Shown piece by piece: positions 9,538 through 17,337 of a stretch of 64,000 bases of DNA. Under the pieces are notes generated by a model. It was given only the letters and a program-made list of their open reading frames with translations, was not told the origin of the DNA and made no database searches. The DNA lies in contig NZ_CP109796.1 of assembly GCF_038725785.1 (NCBI RefSeq), positions 5,146,001-5,210,000 on the forward strand, read 5' to 3'. The stretch's first letter is position 1, and each line of letters starts with the position of its first letter. This DNA comes from Termitidicoccus mucosus (GTDB taxonomy: Bacteria; Verrucomicrobiota; Verrucomicrobiia; Opitutales; Opitutaceae). The translations under genes were made by a program, and so were the position numbers.

Positions 9538-10371
9538 TCAGGCGGCCAGGGTTTTTTGAGGCGCGCCGGCGAGGGACTTGACGAGTTCGCGCAGGCTGAG
9601 GGTCATGACCTTGAGGTCGCCGCCGGGGCAGAGGAACTGGGCGCCCATTTCGATGGCCTTGCCATACATCTCGGGGCCGACGGCGACGGTGCCCCAGAAC
9701 TTGCCCGCGGCGTGGGCGGCGGCGGCCACCTTCGCCATGGCCTTGCGCACCTCCTCGTGCCCGATCTGCCCGGGCAACCCGATGCTCGCCGAGTAGTCGC
9801 CGGGGCCGAAGAACAGGCCGCTGACACCGGGCACCGCCGCGATCTGGGCGGCGTTTTCCACCGCCTGCGCGTGCTCGATCTGGCAGAGGATCATCGTCTC
9901 GGTGTTCTGGTGGCGCATGTATTCGATGGCCGGATGCGCCGCGTAGCCGCTGTCGATGTTGCCCCCGTTCCAGCCCCGCTGGCCGGTGACCTCGCCGGGC
10001 GCGGGCTGGGGGTTGTTGAACTTGGCCCACGAGACGATGCGCCGCGCCTCCTCGGCGTCGGCCACCATCGAGCACATCAGCCCGCCCGCGCCCGTCTCCA
10101 GCGTGCGCATCACGACTTGGTAGTCGGTGGCCTTCAGCCGCGCGATGGTCGTCACCGGGCTGGCCTTGGCCACCAGGCACAGCGTCGCAAGCTCCTGCGT
10201 GGGTATGTCGAAATGCTCCAGGTCGAACCAGATCGCGTCGAAATAGCCCGAACGCGCCACGAAATCCACATGCCGCGGACTCGCAAAGTTGCCCGTCACA
10301 TACACGCTGACCACTCCGCCTTCGCGGATCTTGGCCAGGGCGAGGTTCTTGGGGAGGGAGTTGTTTTTCAT
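9538..10371 (-). CDS. HpcH/HpaI-family 2-oxo-acid aldolase (RhmA/GarL-like)
   Basis: The 277-aa class II aldolase cleaves 2-keto-3-deoxy sugar acids to pyruvate plus an aldehyde. Catalytic positions fit the HpaI pattern by spacing: His53 (FDLEH), Arg78 (IARL), metal ligand Glu166 (CQIEH) and Asp192 (FFGPGDYSASIG). Start ATG at 10371 gives the normal family N-terminus; the longer frame adds 36 unlike residues. It is followed after 23 bp by the acid-sugar transporter and preceded by a DeoR-family regulator, so a small catabolic operon is likely. Candidate substrates are 2-keto-3-deoxy-rhamnonate or -glucarate; sequence alone cannot choose. Confidence 0.88.
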   Translation of the reverse strand: MKNNSLPKNLALAKIREGGVVSVYVTGNFASPRHVDFVARSGYFDAIWFDLEHFDIPTQELATLCLVAKASPVTTIARLKATDYQVVMRTLETGAGGLMCSMVADAEEARRIVSWAKFNNPQPAPGEVTGQRGWNGGNIDSGYAAHPAIEYMRHQNTETMILCQIEHAQAVENAAQIAAVPGVSGLFFGPGDYSASIGLPGQIGHEEVRKAMAKVAAAAHAAGKFWGTVAVGPEMYGKAIEMGAQFLCPGGDLKVMTLSLRELVKSLAGAPQKTLAA

Positions 10372-10519
10372 GAGAATGAAGAGAGAGGTTGCATGGAAAG
10401 TCGGCCGGTTGCGGGTTGCGGAGAGCGCGGGGAACCGGATGACGCGATGCAGGGCAGCGTTTTTGCGGCGGTGAAACAAAGTCGGCCTGCTGGTTTACCG
10501 ATGGAACCAGTGCGTGCGG

Positions 10520-10558
10520 TTCTTCCCTTCGTTTCCCTCTGTTCAATAAAAACCGGAC
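10520..10558. repeat. solitary arm of the purine-rich hairpin repeat family
   Basis: Sequence containing CTTCGTTTCCCTCTG and TTCAATAAAAACCGGA is nearly the same as the right arm and linker of the hairpin at 12571-12646, but the matching left arm is absent. It lies in the space between the DeoR gene and the aldolase. It looks like a decayed or half copy. Confidence 0.6.
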
Positions 10559-10599
10559 TGTTTTCGCCTTATAAATGCATTGGAAATTGTCATGCCGGA

Positions 10600-11400
10600 C
10601 TATTCCTGGCTCTTCGCGTCCTTCGCGGTTGACTCCGGGCAGACCAGGATCCTCACGCCGTGTCTCCGCAGCATCGCCGGGATGCCCGCGGGCGGGCGTT
10701 TGTCGGTGATGAGGGTGTCGATCCGGCGCGGGTGAAGGGTGACGGCGGCGGAGCGGCGGGCGAACTTGCCCGAATCGAGCAGCAGGACGACCCGGCGCGA
10801 GATGGCGGCGAGGGCGCGCTTGGCCTCGATCTCAAGCGGGTTGGGATCGCTGGGGCCGATCTCACGATCGAAGGCCGTCGCGCTGATGAAACACACGGAG
10901 GCGGCGAGCCGCCCGATTTCGCGGAGCGCGTCGGGGCCGGTCATGTTACCGGAAACGGGGCTCAGCCAGCCGCCGATCACGCGCACCGCGAGCGCGGGAC
11001 GGCGCAGGCGCAGGCGCTGCGCGACGGGCAGGCTGTTGGTCACGATGGAAACCTGGGATTCCGGGAGGTGGTCGATGATGGCGGCGACGGTCGTGCCGCC
11101 CTCGAGCGCGATGGTGTCGCCGGCGCGGACAAACTCCCGCACGGCGCGCGCGGCGATGCGTTGTTTTGCCGCCGCCGCCGCGTCGCTCTTCATCTCGAAG
11201 TCCGGCTCGCCGGCGGCCTGCCCCGCCGGACGCGCCCCGCCGCGCTCGCGGCGCAACAGACCGAGCTCCTCCAGCATGCGCAGGTCGCGCCACACGGTCA
11301 TGGCGGTGACGCCCAGCTCGCGGCGCAGTGCGGCCGCGGTGACGTGGCCCCGGTCGCGGAGCAGGGCGAGGATGCGCTGGTGACGGGCGGGGGCGAGCAT
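10600..11400 (-). CDS. DeoR/GlpR-family transcriptional regulator
   Basis: A 266-aa sugar-responsive regulator. The N-terminal DeoR helix-turn-helix spans about residues 5-57 (RHQRILALLRDRGHVTAAAL, VTAMTVWRDLRMLEELGLL). The DeoRC sensor follows, with IALEGGTTVAAIIDHL and VTNSLPVAQRL, which bind phosphorylated sugars in this family. Late residues KRALAAISRRVVLLLDSGKF are also typical. The last residues (STAKDAKSQE) are encoded by sequence resembling the intergenic hairpin repeats. It is divergent from a BadF-type kinase and upstream of the aldolase-transporter pair, so it may control both. Direct repeats at its start codon suggest autoregulation. Confidence 0.9.
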   Translation of the reverse strand: MLAPARHQRILALLRDRGHVTAAALRRELGVTAMTVWRDLRMLEELGLLRRERGGARPAGQAAGEPDFEMKSDAAAAAKQRIAARAVREFVRAGDTIALEGGTTVAAIIDHLPESQVSIVTNSLPVAQRLRLRRPALAVRVIGGWLSPVSGNMTGPDALREIGRLAASVCFISATAFDREIGPSDPNPLEIEAKRALAAISRRVVLLLDSGKFARRSAAVTLHPRRIDTLITDKRPPAGIPAMLRRHGVRILVCPESTAKDAKSQE

Positions 11401-11434
11401 GTTATGTTTGGTGATAAATGTTATAAAATGTTAT
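11399..11434. promoter_or_regulatory. three ATGTTAT direct repeats, putative DeoR operator
   Basis: ATGTTAT occurs at 11399-11405, 11418-11424 and 11428-11434, with the first copy overlapping the DeoR start codon. DeoR-family regulators commonly bind short repeated sites. The cluster lies between the divergent regulator and kinase genes in an AT-rich island. Confidence 0.55.
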
Positions 11435-11474
11435 TTCGCTCGCTTTGCCGGTTCCGACAAGCGAAATCCCCGGC

Positions 11475-12446
11475 ATGTCCTGGTATCTCGGCATTGATGG
11501 CGGGGGAACGCACACGCGCGCGGTGGTCGTGTCGGCCGATGGTGTCGCCGCCGGCGCGGGCGGGGCGGGGCCGTCGAATTATCACAACACCGGCATGGAG
11601 GCCGCGGCGCGGAACCTGCGCGCGGCGGCGGACGCGGCTTGGGCGGACGCCGGCCTGAAGGCGCGTCCGGCGGAGCATGCGTTTCTCGGGTGCGCCGGCG
11701 TGAAGTCGCGCGGCGACATGCTGCGCGTGCGCGCGGCGGCGGAGTCGGCGGGGCTGGCTCCCGCCGGCGCGGTCACGGTGATGAATGATTTATACAACGC
11801 CCACGCGGGCGGGCTTCAGGGCGAGGCCGGGGTGGCGCTCATCGCGGGCACGGGGACAAACTGCCTCGGCATCGACCACACGGGCGAGTCCTTCATGTGC
11901 GGCGGCTGGGGCTGGCTGCTCGACGACGAGGGCGGGGCGTTCGGCCTCGCGATCAACGCGCTGCGGGCGGCGGCGCGGGCGGCCGACAAGCGGGCGCCGG
12001 ACACGCGCCTGCTGGCGGCCGCGATGGCGTTTCTGGGGCTCTCCGAGCCCGACGACATGCTGGCGCGTTTCTACGCGCAGCCGTGGACGCCGGCGGAGAT
12101 CGCCGCCTTTGCGCCGGTGGTCACGCGCCTGGCGTCCGAGGGCGACGCGACCGCGCACCGCCTGCTCGTGGCGGGCGCGCGCGCGCTGGCGGGCCTGGTG
12201 GCGGGCGCGAGCCGGGCGCTGGTGTTTCCGCGCGGTCCGCAGGTCGTGCTGCTCGGAAGCTGCGCGCGGGGCGGCGCTCCCTATCAACCGCTCGTCGAGG
12301 CGGAAATCCGCAAGCTCTGCCCGTCGGCCCGCATCGTCGAACCCAAGGGCGGCACGCTGCACGGGGCGGCGATCAACGCCCTGCGGGCGGGCGGCGTCAA
12401 CCCGCCGCCTGCGCTGGATTTTTCGAAAATAAAAACCAACCGATAA
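11475..12446 (+). CDS. BadF/BadG-type sugar kinase (N-acetylglucosamine kinase-like)
   Basis: The 323-aa protein is an ASKHA-fold ATPase. Phosphate-1 loop DGGGTHTR is at residues 8-15, the acidic catalytic region VMNDLYNAHAG places Asp105, and phosphate-2 GTGTN is at 125-129. GGWGWLLDDEG at 143-153 is a hallmark of N-acetylglucosamine/glucosamine kinases. The start ATG at 11475 puts the glycine loop at the usual distance from the N-terminus; an upstream TTG at 11445 adds unlike residues. It is followed by a cupin phosphoglucose isomerase, so it likely phosphorylates a hexose or amino sugar released by the neighbouring hydrolase. The substrate is inferred. Confidence 0.85.
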   Translation: MSWYLGIDGGGTHTRAVVVSADGVAAGAGGAGPSNYHNTGMEAAARNLRAAADAAWADAGLKARPAEHAFLGCAGVKSRGDMLRVRAAAESAGLAPAGAVTVMNDLYNAHAGGLQGEAGVALIAGTGTNCLGIDHTGESFMCGGWGWLLDDEGGAFGLAINALRAAARAADKRAPDTRLLAAAMAFLGLSEPDDMLARFYAQPWTPAEIAAFAPVVTRLASEGDATAHRLLVAGARALAGLVAGASRALVFPRGPQVVLLGSCARGGAPYQPLVEAEIRKLCPSARIVEPKGGTLHGAAINALRAGGVNPPPALDFSKIKTNR

Positions 12447-12550
12447 AACAGCCGCAAAGAAGCACAGGAAACACAAAATGGAATATTCAATCTTGTGCCT
12501 TTGTCAGGCCACCCGGCTCCGCGCTCGTAGAGCGCCTCTTTGCGGCTGTT
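12431..12550. repeat. linker plus hairpin unit A
   Basis: The linker AAAAACCAACCGATAAAA (12431-12448) runs into arm AACAGCCGCAAAGA at 12447-12460, which is the exact complement of TCTTTGCGGCTGTT at 12537-12550. Inner sequence continues as an imperfect stem (CACAGG.. against ..CCTTTGT) with a GC-rich insert. No T-run follows, so it is not a standard intrinsic terminator. The kinase stop codon lies inside the linker. Confidence 0.85.
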
Positions 12551-12660
12551 GAAAACGAACCATTATTTTTAACAGAAGGAAACGAAGGACACTAAGAAAA
12601 CCATGATCATAAAATGTATTCTTCGCTCCCTTCGTTTCCTTCTGTTCAATAAAACCGAAT
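12551..12660. repeat. linker plus hairpin unit B
   Basis: GAAAACGAACCATTATTTTT is followed by arm AACAGAAGGAAACGAAGG (12571-12588), perfectly complementary to 12629-12646. A second partial linker, CAATAAAACCGAAT, follows and leads into the isomerase start. Arm sequence is unrelated to unit A apart from its purine-rich style, while the linker is the same. Confidence 0.85.
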
Positions 12661-12667
12661 ATATAAT

Positions 12668-13297
12668 ATGAGCCAAATCCGTGATAATATAAAACCCGCG
12701 CAGGTGCCGCCGCCGTGTCCGCTCGCGGCGATTGCGCGCGACGACTTGTTTGTCCACTACACGCTCGAATCGGCGCGGCTCGGAAACCGACCGATGGTCG
12801 AGCGGCGGCTGGCCGACCTGCGCGGCTGTTTCGCGGACGAGGCCGCGTTCGAGGCGGCGCTCAGGCAGGGCAACCCGCTTTTATATTCGGTAAGCTCGGT
12901 CGAGCCGGCGGCCGGCGACGGCCAGCTGCACTACGGGCTCGGCATCCTCCAGCCGGGGAAAATCGGCGCGGAATATTATCTTACGAAGGGCCATTTGCAC
13001 GCGCACCGCCCCGCGGCCGAGATCTATGTCGGGCTGGCGGGCGAGGGGGCGATGCTGCTGGAGGACGAGGCCACGGGCGAAAGCCGCCTGGTGCCGCTGC
13101 GGACGCATTCGGTGGTGTATGTGCCCGGCCACACCGCGCACCGCACGGTGAACACCGGCGCCGCGCCGCTGGTGTATCTCGGCATTTATCCGTCCAACGC
13201 CGGGCACGACTACGCGCCCGTGGCCAAAAACAATTTCCGCCATGTCGTCATCGAGAGAGATGGCAAACCGATGCTCGTCCCTCGGGAGAAAAAATAA
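12668..13297 (+). CDS. cupin-type phosphoglucose isomerase
   Basis: This 209-aa single-domain cupin interconverts glucose 6-phosphate and fructose 6-phosphate in the cytoplasm. It belongs to the metal-dependent Pgi family first known from archaea and unrelated to the usual PGI. The metal site fits His109, His111, Glu118 (GHLHAHRPAAEIY) and His158 (PGHTAHRTVN), with the His-x-His to Glu spacing of Pyrococcus PGI. VYVPGHTAHR and LVYLGIYPSNAGHDY are family blocks. It lies between a sugar kinase and a secreted GH2, with hairpin repeats in front. A second, diverged copy lies at 19317-20096. Broad aldose-ketose specificity is possible. Confidence 0.88.
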   Translation: MSQIRDNIKPAQVPPPCPLAAIARDDLFVHYTLESARLGNRPMVERRLADLRGCFADEAAFEAALRQGNPLLYSVSSVEPAAGDGQLHYGLGILQPGKIGAEYYLTKGHLHAHRPAAEIYVGLAGEGAMLLEDEATGESRLVPLRTHSVVYVPGHTAHRTVNTGAAPLVYLGIYPSNAGHDYAPVAKNNFRHVVIERDGKPMLVPREKK

Positions 13298-13347
13298 TTT
13301 TTCCCAGGAAATCCCGGTCAGCCGCAACCCACCAGTCCGCGCCCCGC

Positions 13348-15501
13348 ATGAAAACAAAACTGCTCCCCAAACTCCTCCTCCCGCTCCTTGCCCTTGCCTG
13401 TGGCGTTGCGCCCGCCTCGCTTGCCGCCAGTGACGGCGATACGCCGCTCCGCCACGTCGTTTCGCTCGACGGCGCGTGGCAAATCGCCGAGGGCGGCATG
13501 GAACAGCCGCCCGCCGCCGCCTTTAGCCGCACCGTCCCGGTCCCGGGGCTCGTTGACATGGCGCGGCCTGCGTTCGACAATCCCGGCCCGCCCGTCGCCG
13601 ACCGCAGGCAGTTTCCCCAAAAAGATCCCAAGCGCGACGCCTTCTGGTACCGCCGCGCCTTCACGCTCGACGGCCCCGTGCCGCCCGCCGCGACGCTCAA
13701 AATCGGCAAGGCCATGTTCGGCGCGCGCGTTTTCCTTAATGGTCGGCAACTCGGCGACCACGCGCCCAGCTTCACGCCCGCGCTTCTCGACGCGCGCGCC
13801 GCGCTCAAGCCCGGGGAAAACGAGATCGTCGTCCGCGTCGGCGCCGACCGCGACGCCGTCCGCCCGGCGGTGCCTGACGGCTTCGATTTCGAGAAGAGCC
13901 GCTACATCCCCGGCATCTTCGACTCCGTGCAACTCATCCTCTCCGGCGCGCCGCGCATCGCCAATGTCCAGGTCGCGCCCGACATCGCCGGCGGCCGCGC
14001 GAAAATCCGCGTCTATGCCAGCGCCCCCGGCGCGCCGGTTTCCCTCGAAATCCGCGAGTGGAAAAGCCGCCGCGTCGTCGCCACCGCCGCCGGGCAACTC
14101 GACGCCTCCGGCGAAAGCGATTTTGTTCTCCCCATCGAAAACACCCGCCTCTGGTCGCCCGCCGACCCCTTTCTCTACGAGGCCACCGTCCGCACCGCCG
14201 GCGACGAGTTCACCGCGCGCTTCGGGATGCGCGAGTTTTATTTCGACAAAAAAACCGGGCGTCCCTTCCTCAACGGAAAGCCCCACTACCTGCGCGGCTC
14301 CAACATCACGCTCTACCGCTTTTTCGAGGACCCGGCGCGCGGCGACCTGCCGTGGGACAAAGACTGGGTGCGCGCGCTCCACCGCCGCGCCCGCGACATG
14401 CACTGGGAGGCGCTCCGTTACTGCATCGGTTTCCCGCCGGAGTTCTGGTATGACATCGCGGACGAGGAGGGCATCCTCATTCAGGACGAGTTTCCCATAT
14501 GGTATCTGCGCAAGGACTGGCCCGCCGCCCTGCAAACCCCGCAGCTTGTCCGTGAATACTCCGAATGGATGCGCGAACGCTGGAACCACCCCTGCGTCGT
14601 CATCTGGGACGCCAGCAACGAAACCGCCTCCAGCCAGACCGGCCCCGCCATCGAGCAGGTTCGCTCCCTCGACCTCTCCGACCGACCTTGGGACAACTCC
14701 TGGTCGCCCACCTTCCGCCCCGGCGATGTCTTTGAGTCGCACCCCTACCACTTCGGCAACCGGCCGCCGCGCGTGAATTTCCGCCTCGCCGGCCTCGCCA
14801 ACGCCGACTCCGCCCCGTGGAAAAAGGACTGGGACAAGTCCGTCTGCGGCCAGGGCGTCATCATCAACGAATACGCCTGGCTCTGGCTCAACCGCGACGG
14901 CGCGCCCACCACGCTCACCGAAAAGCTTTATCAAAACCTCCTCGGCCCCGGCTCCACCACCGCGCAACGCTTCCGCCTCTACGCGCGCTGGCTCGCCGCC
15001 GACACCGAGTTCTGGCGCTCCCGCCGCACCGCCGCCGGCGTGCTCCACTTCACCATGCTCGGCTACGACCGTCCCGACGGACAGACCAGCGACCACTGGC
15101 TCGACATCGCCAGCCTGAAATGGGAACCCGAATTTTATAAACACGTCCGCGACGCCTTCGCGCCCATTGGCGTCGCGCTCGACGCGTGGGAGGAAACCTA
15201 TCCGCCCGGCCTCACCCGCGATTTCCCCTGTGTCATCATCAACGACACCGATGCACCGCACTCCGGCACGCTCGCCATCCGCCTCCGCCGCGACGGAAAA
15301 GTCCTCGCCGAGGAAACACGCGCCGTCGTCGTGAAATCCTTCGAGACCGGCCGCGAAACCTTCGAACTCACCCTGCCAAAAACCAACGGCCCGTGCGAGG
15401 TCGAGGCGGTTCTGCTTGGCACGCCTTCCGGCGACATCCGCAGCGTCCGCGATTTCATCGTGCACCCCCTCATCCCCGCCGCCGTGCCACCATTGAAATA
15501 A
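13348..15501 (+). CDS. secreted glycoside hydrolase family 2 protein
   Basis: The 717-aa product is a GH2 enzyme of the beta-galactosidase/mannosidase/glucuronidase superfamily. A signal peptide covers about residues 1-27 (LLLPLLALACGVAPASLA). The jelly-roll sugar-binding domain is near 38-200, the Ig-like domain near 205-298, then the TIM barrel from GRPFLNGKPHYLRGSNI. Acid/base is probably Glu425 (IWDASNE) and nucleophile probably Glu508 (VIINEYAWLW). The start ATG at 13348 is set by the signal peptide; the earlier part of the frame overlaps the isomerase gene out of phase. It probably releases the sugar taken in by the downstream transporter. Linkage specificity cannot be read from sequence. 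Confidence 0.87.
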   Translation: MKTKLLPKLLLPLLALACGVAPASLAASDGDTPLRHVVSLDGAWQIAEGGMEQPPAAAFSRTVPVPGLVDMARPAFDNPGPPVADRRQFPQKDPKRDAFWYRRAFTLDGPVPPAATLKIGKAMFGARVFLNGRQLGDHAPSFTPALLDARAALKPGENEIVVRVGADRDAVRPAVPDGFDFEKSRYIPGIFDSVQLILSGAPRIANVQVAPDIAGGRAKIRVYASAPGAPVSLEIREWKSRRVVATAAGQLDASGESDFVLPIENTRLWSPADPFLYEATVRTAGDEFTARFGMREFYFDKKTGRPFLNGKPHYLRGSNITLYRFFEDPARGDLPWDKDWVRALHRRARDMHWEALRYCIGFPPEFWYDIADEEGILIQDEFPIWYLRKDWPAALQTPQLVREYSEWMRERWNHPCVVIWDASNETASSQTGPAIEQVRSLDLSDRPWDNSWSPTFRPGDVFESHPYHFGNRPPRVNFRLAGLANADSAPWKKDWDKSVCGQGVIINEYAWLWLNRDGAPTTLTEKLYQNLLGPGSTTAQRFRLYARWLAADTEFWRSRRTAAGVLHFTMLGYDRPDGQTSDHWLDIASLKWEPEFYKHVRDAFAPIGVALDAWEETYPPGLTRDFPCVIINDTDAPHSGTLAIRLRRDGKVLAEETRAVVVKSFETGRETFELTLPKTNGPCEVEAVLLGTPSGDIRSVRDFIVHPLIPAAVPPLK

Positions 15502-15922
15502 AACCAACCAATAATTTAGACAGAATGAACAGAATGAAAAAGAATGAACAAAATAAAAAACCATTCCGTTCATTTTATTAAATTCTGTTCATTCTGTCTA
15601 AAAATAACGAACCGATAAAATAATCACTGAAACACTGAAAAGATACGAAACCGTTTTTCTTTTTTCCGTGCTTTCGTGTTTCCGTGATTAAAAAAACGAA
15701 CCATTTATCTCACACAAAGGCGCAAAGACACAAAGGAATGAATTATAATGGCACACTTCCCGGCGCTTTGTGCCTTCGTGCCTTTGTGTGAGATAAAAAA
15801 ACGAATCAATAAATTTAACCGCGAATGAACACCAATAAACACCAATGGCTCAAAATTATTCGCGTCCATTCGCGTTCATTTGCGGTTAATAAAAACGAAC
15901 CGATAAAATAATCACGCCCCGG
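15502..15922. repeat. tandem array of four linker-hairpin units
   Basis: The 428-bp gap is filled by four long hairpins at 15515-15602, 15622-15689, 15704-15797 and 15815-15889. Linkers of the type AAAACGAACCGATAAAATAA lie before, between and after them. Arms differ from unit to unit, but each left arm is purine-rich and built of short repeats (for example CACAAAGG CGCAAAGA CACAAAGG). Each right arm is its pyrimidine-rich complement. The first has 21 perfect outer base pairs and the third about 18. No ORF of note is present. Confidence 0.9.
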
Positions 15923-15929
15923 AAAAGCC

Positions 15930-17303
15930 ATGCTCCGCCTTCTTCCCCTTGTCCTCACCGCCACGCTCGGCGGCTTTCTCTTTGGCTTCGACAGCGGCGT
16001 CATCAACGGCACCGTCGAGTCACTCCAGCGCGCCTTTCACTCGGACAGCGTCGGCACCGGCTTCAACGTCGCCTCCATGCTGCTTGGCTGCGCCCTCGGC
16101 GCGCTCCTCGCCGGCGCGCTGGCCGACCGCCACGGGCGCAAGCCCGTCCTGCTCGCCACCGCCGCCGCCTTCATCGTGAGCGCCTGGGGCAGCGGCGCGG
16201 TCGCCACCGCCGCGCCCTTTGTGTTTTACCGCGTGCTCGGCGGCCTGGCCGTCGGCGCGGCCAGCGTGATTTGCCCGGCCTACATCGGCGAAATCGCCCC
16301 GCCGCGCGCCCGCGGACGCCTCATCGCCCTCCAGCAATTCATGATCGTCCTCGGGCTGTTCGCCTCCTTTTTGAACAACTGGCTCATCGCCCGCGCCGCC
16401 GGCTCGCCTGACGCCGTCCTCTGGCTCGGCCATGCCGCGTGGCGCTGGATGTTCTGGGCCGAACTGGCGCCCGCGCTGCTCTTCCTTCTCGCGCTGTTCG
16501 CCATCCCCGAGTCTCCGCGCTTTCTCGCGGCCGCCGGCCGGCACGCGCAAGCTGCCGCCGTCTTCCGCCGGATCGCCCCGGGCGACGACCCTGCCGAAAG
16601 CATCCGCCGTGTCGTCGAAAGCGTCACGCACCGCCCGCGCCTCCTCGACCTGCTCGACCCCGTCACGCGCCGCCCGCGCAAACTCGTCCTCGTCGGCGCG
16701 GCCCTTGCCGCCCTCCAGCAACTCAGCGGCATCAACGTCGTTTTCTATTACGGCGCCACGCTCTGGCAGGCCGCCGGTTTCTCCACGGACGACGCGCTCC
16801 TGACCAACGTCATCACCGGGGCCGTCAACATCCTCTCCACCGTCGCCGCCATCGCGCTGGTGGACCGCGCGGGACGCCGCCCGCTGCTCCTCGCCGGTTC
16901 CGCCGGCATGACGCTCACCCTCGGCACGCTCGCCTTGCTCTTTGCCGCCAACACCACGGCCGGCGGTCTGTCCCTCGGTCCGGTCGCCGGTCCCGCCGCG
17001 CTGGTCGTGGCGAACCTTTTCGTCGTCTGTTTCGGCGTCACCTGGGGGCCCATCGTGTGGACGTTGCTCGGGGAAATGTTTCCCACCCAGTTCCGCGGCG
17101 CCGCCCTCTCGCTCGCTGGGCTCTCGCTCTGGCTGGTCAACTTTGCCGTGACGATGACTTTTCCCGTGATGCTGTCCGCGCTGGGCCTCGGCCTCACCTA
17201 CGGCCTCTACACGGCGGCGGCGGCCCTCTCGCTGCGCTTTGTCTGGAAACACATCGCCGAGACCAAGGGGCGTTCCCTCGAAGACATGCGCCCCGCCAAC
17301 TGA
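15930..17303 (+). CDS. sugar-porter (SP) family MFS transporter
   Basis: The 457-aa twelve-helix sugar:proton symporter resembles XylE/GlcP. Family motifs are all visible: GGFLFGFDSGVINGT in helix 1, GALADRHGRKP (loop 2-3), PPRARGRLIALQQ, PESPRFL before the central loop, LQQLSGINVVFYYGATL in helix 7, VDRAGRRPLLL (loop 8-9), and a C-terminal ETKGRSLEDM. The conserved helix-7 QQLSGIN indicates hexose or pentose import. It lies between the GH2 gene and mannose-6-phosphate isomerase, consistent with uptake of a monosaccharide released by GH2. The start ATG is directly after the hairpin array. Confidence 0.93.
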   Translation: MLRLLPLVLTATLGGFLFGFDSGVINGTVESLQRAFHSDSVGTGFNVASMLLGCALGALLAGALADRHGRKPVLLATAAAFIVSAWGSGAVATAAPFVFYRVLGGLAVGAASVICPAYIGEIAPPRARGRLIALQQFMIVLGLFASFLNNWLIARAAGSPDAVLWLGHAAWRWMFWAELAPALLFLLALFAIPESPRFLAAAGRHAQAAAVFRRIAPGDDPAESIRRVVESVTHRPRLLDLLDPVTRRPRKLVLVGAALAALQQLSGINVVFYYGATLWQAAGFSTDDALLTNVITGAVNILSTVAAIALVDRAGRRPLLLAGSAGMTLTLGTLALLFAANTTAGGLSLGPVAGPAALVVANLFVVCFGVTWGPIVWTLLGEMFPTQFRGAALSLAGLSLWLVNFAVTMTFPVMLSALGLGLTYGLYTAAAALSLRFVWKHIAETKGRSLEDMRPAN

Positions 17304-17337
17304 CGCCCGCGCGGCGCAAACTCCCATTGCACAATCC

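Noticed and set aside
8228-10546. 772-aa fusion of an Arg-rich domain with an MFS transporter
   Set aside because: The first 344 residues are antisense-like sequence across the aldolase gene. The transporter starts at 9514 with a normal N-terminus.
12447-12646. Rho-independent terminators
   Set aside because: The stems are long, but no T tract follows either one, and flanks are the conserved linker instead.
13318-15573. 751-aa minus-strand ORF
   Set aside because: Antisense to the GH2 gene, which has a signal peptide and catalytic motifs. Composition is shadow-like.
15502-15922. CRISPR array
   Set aside because: Units repeat a linker, but lie around hairpins of varied length rather than regular spacers, and no cas gene is nearby.
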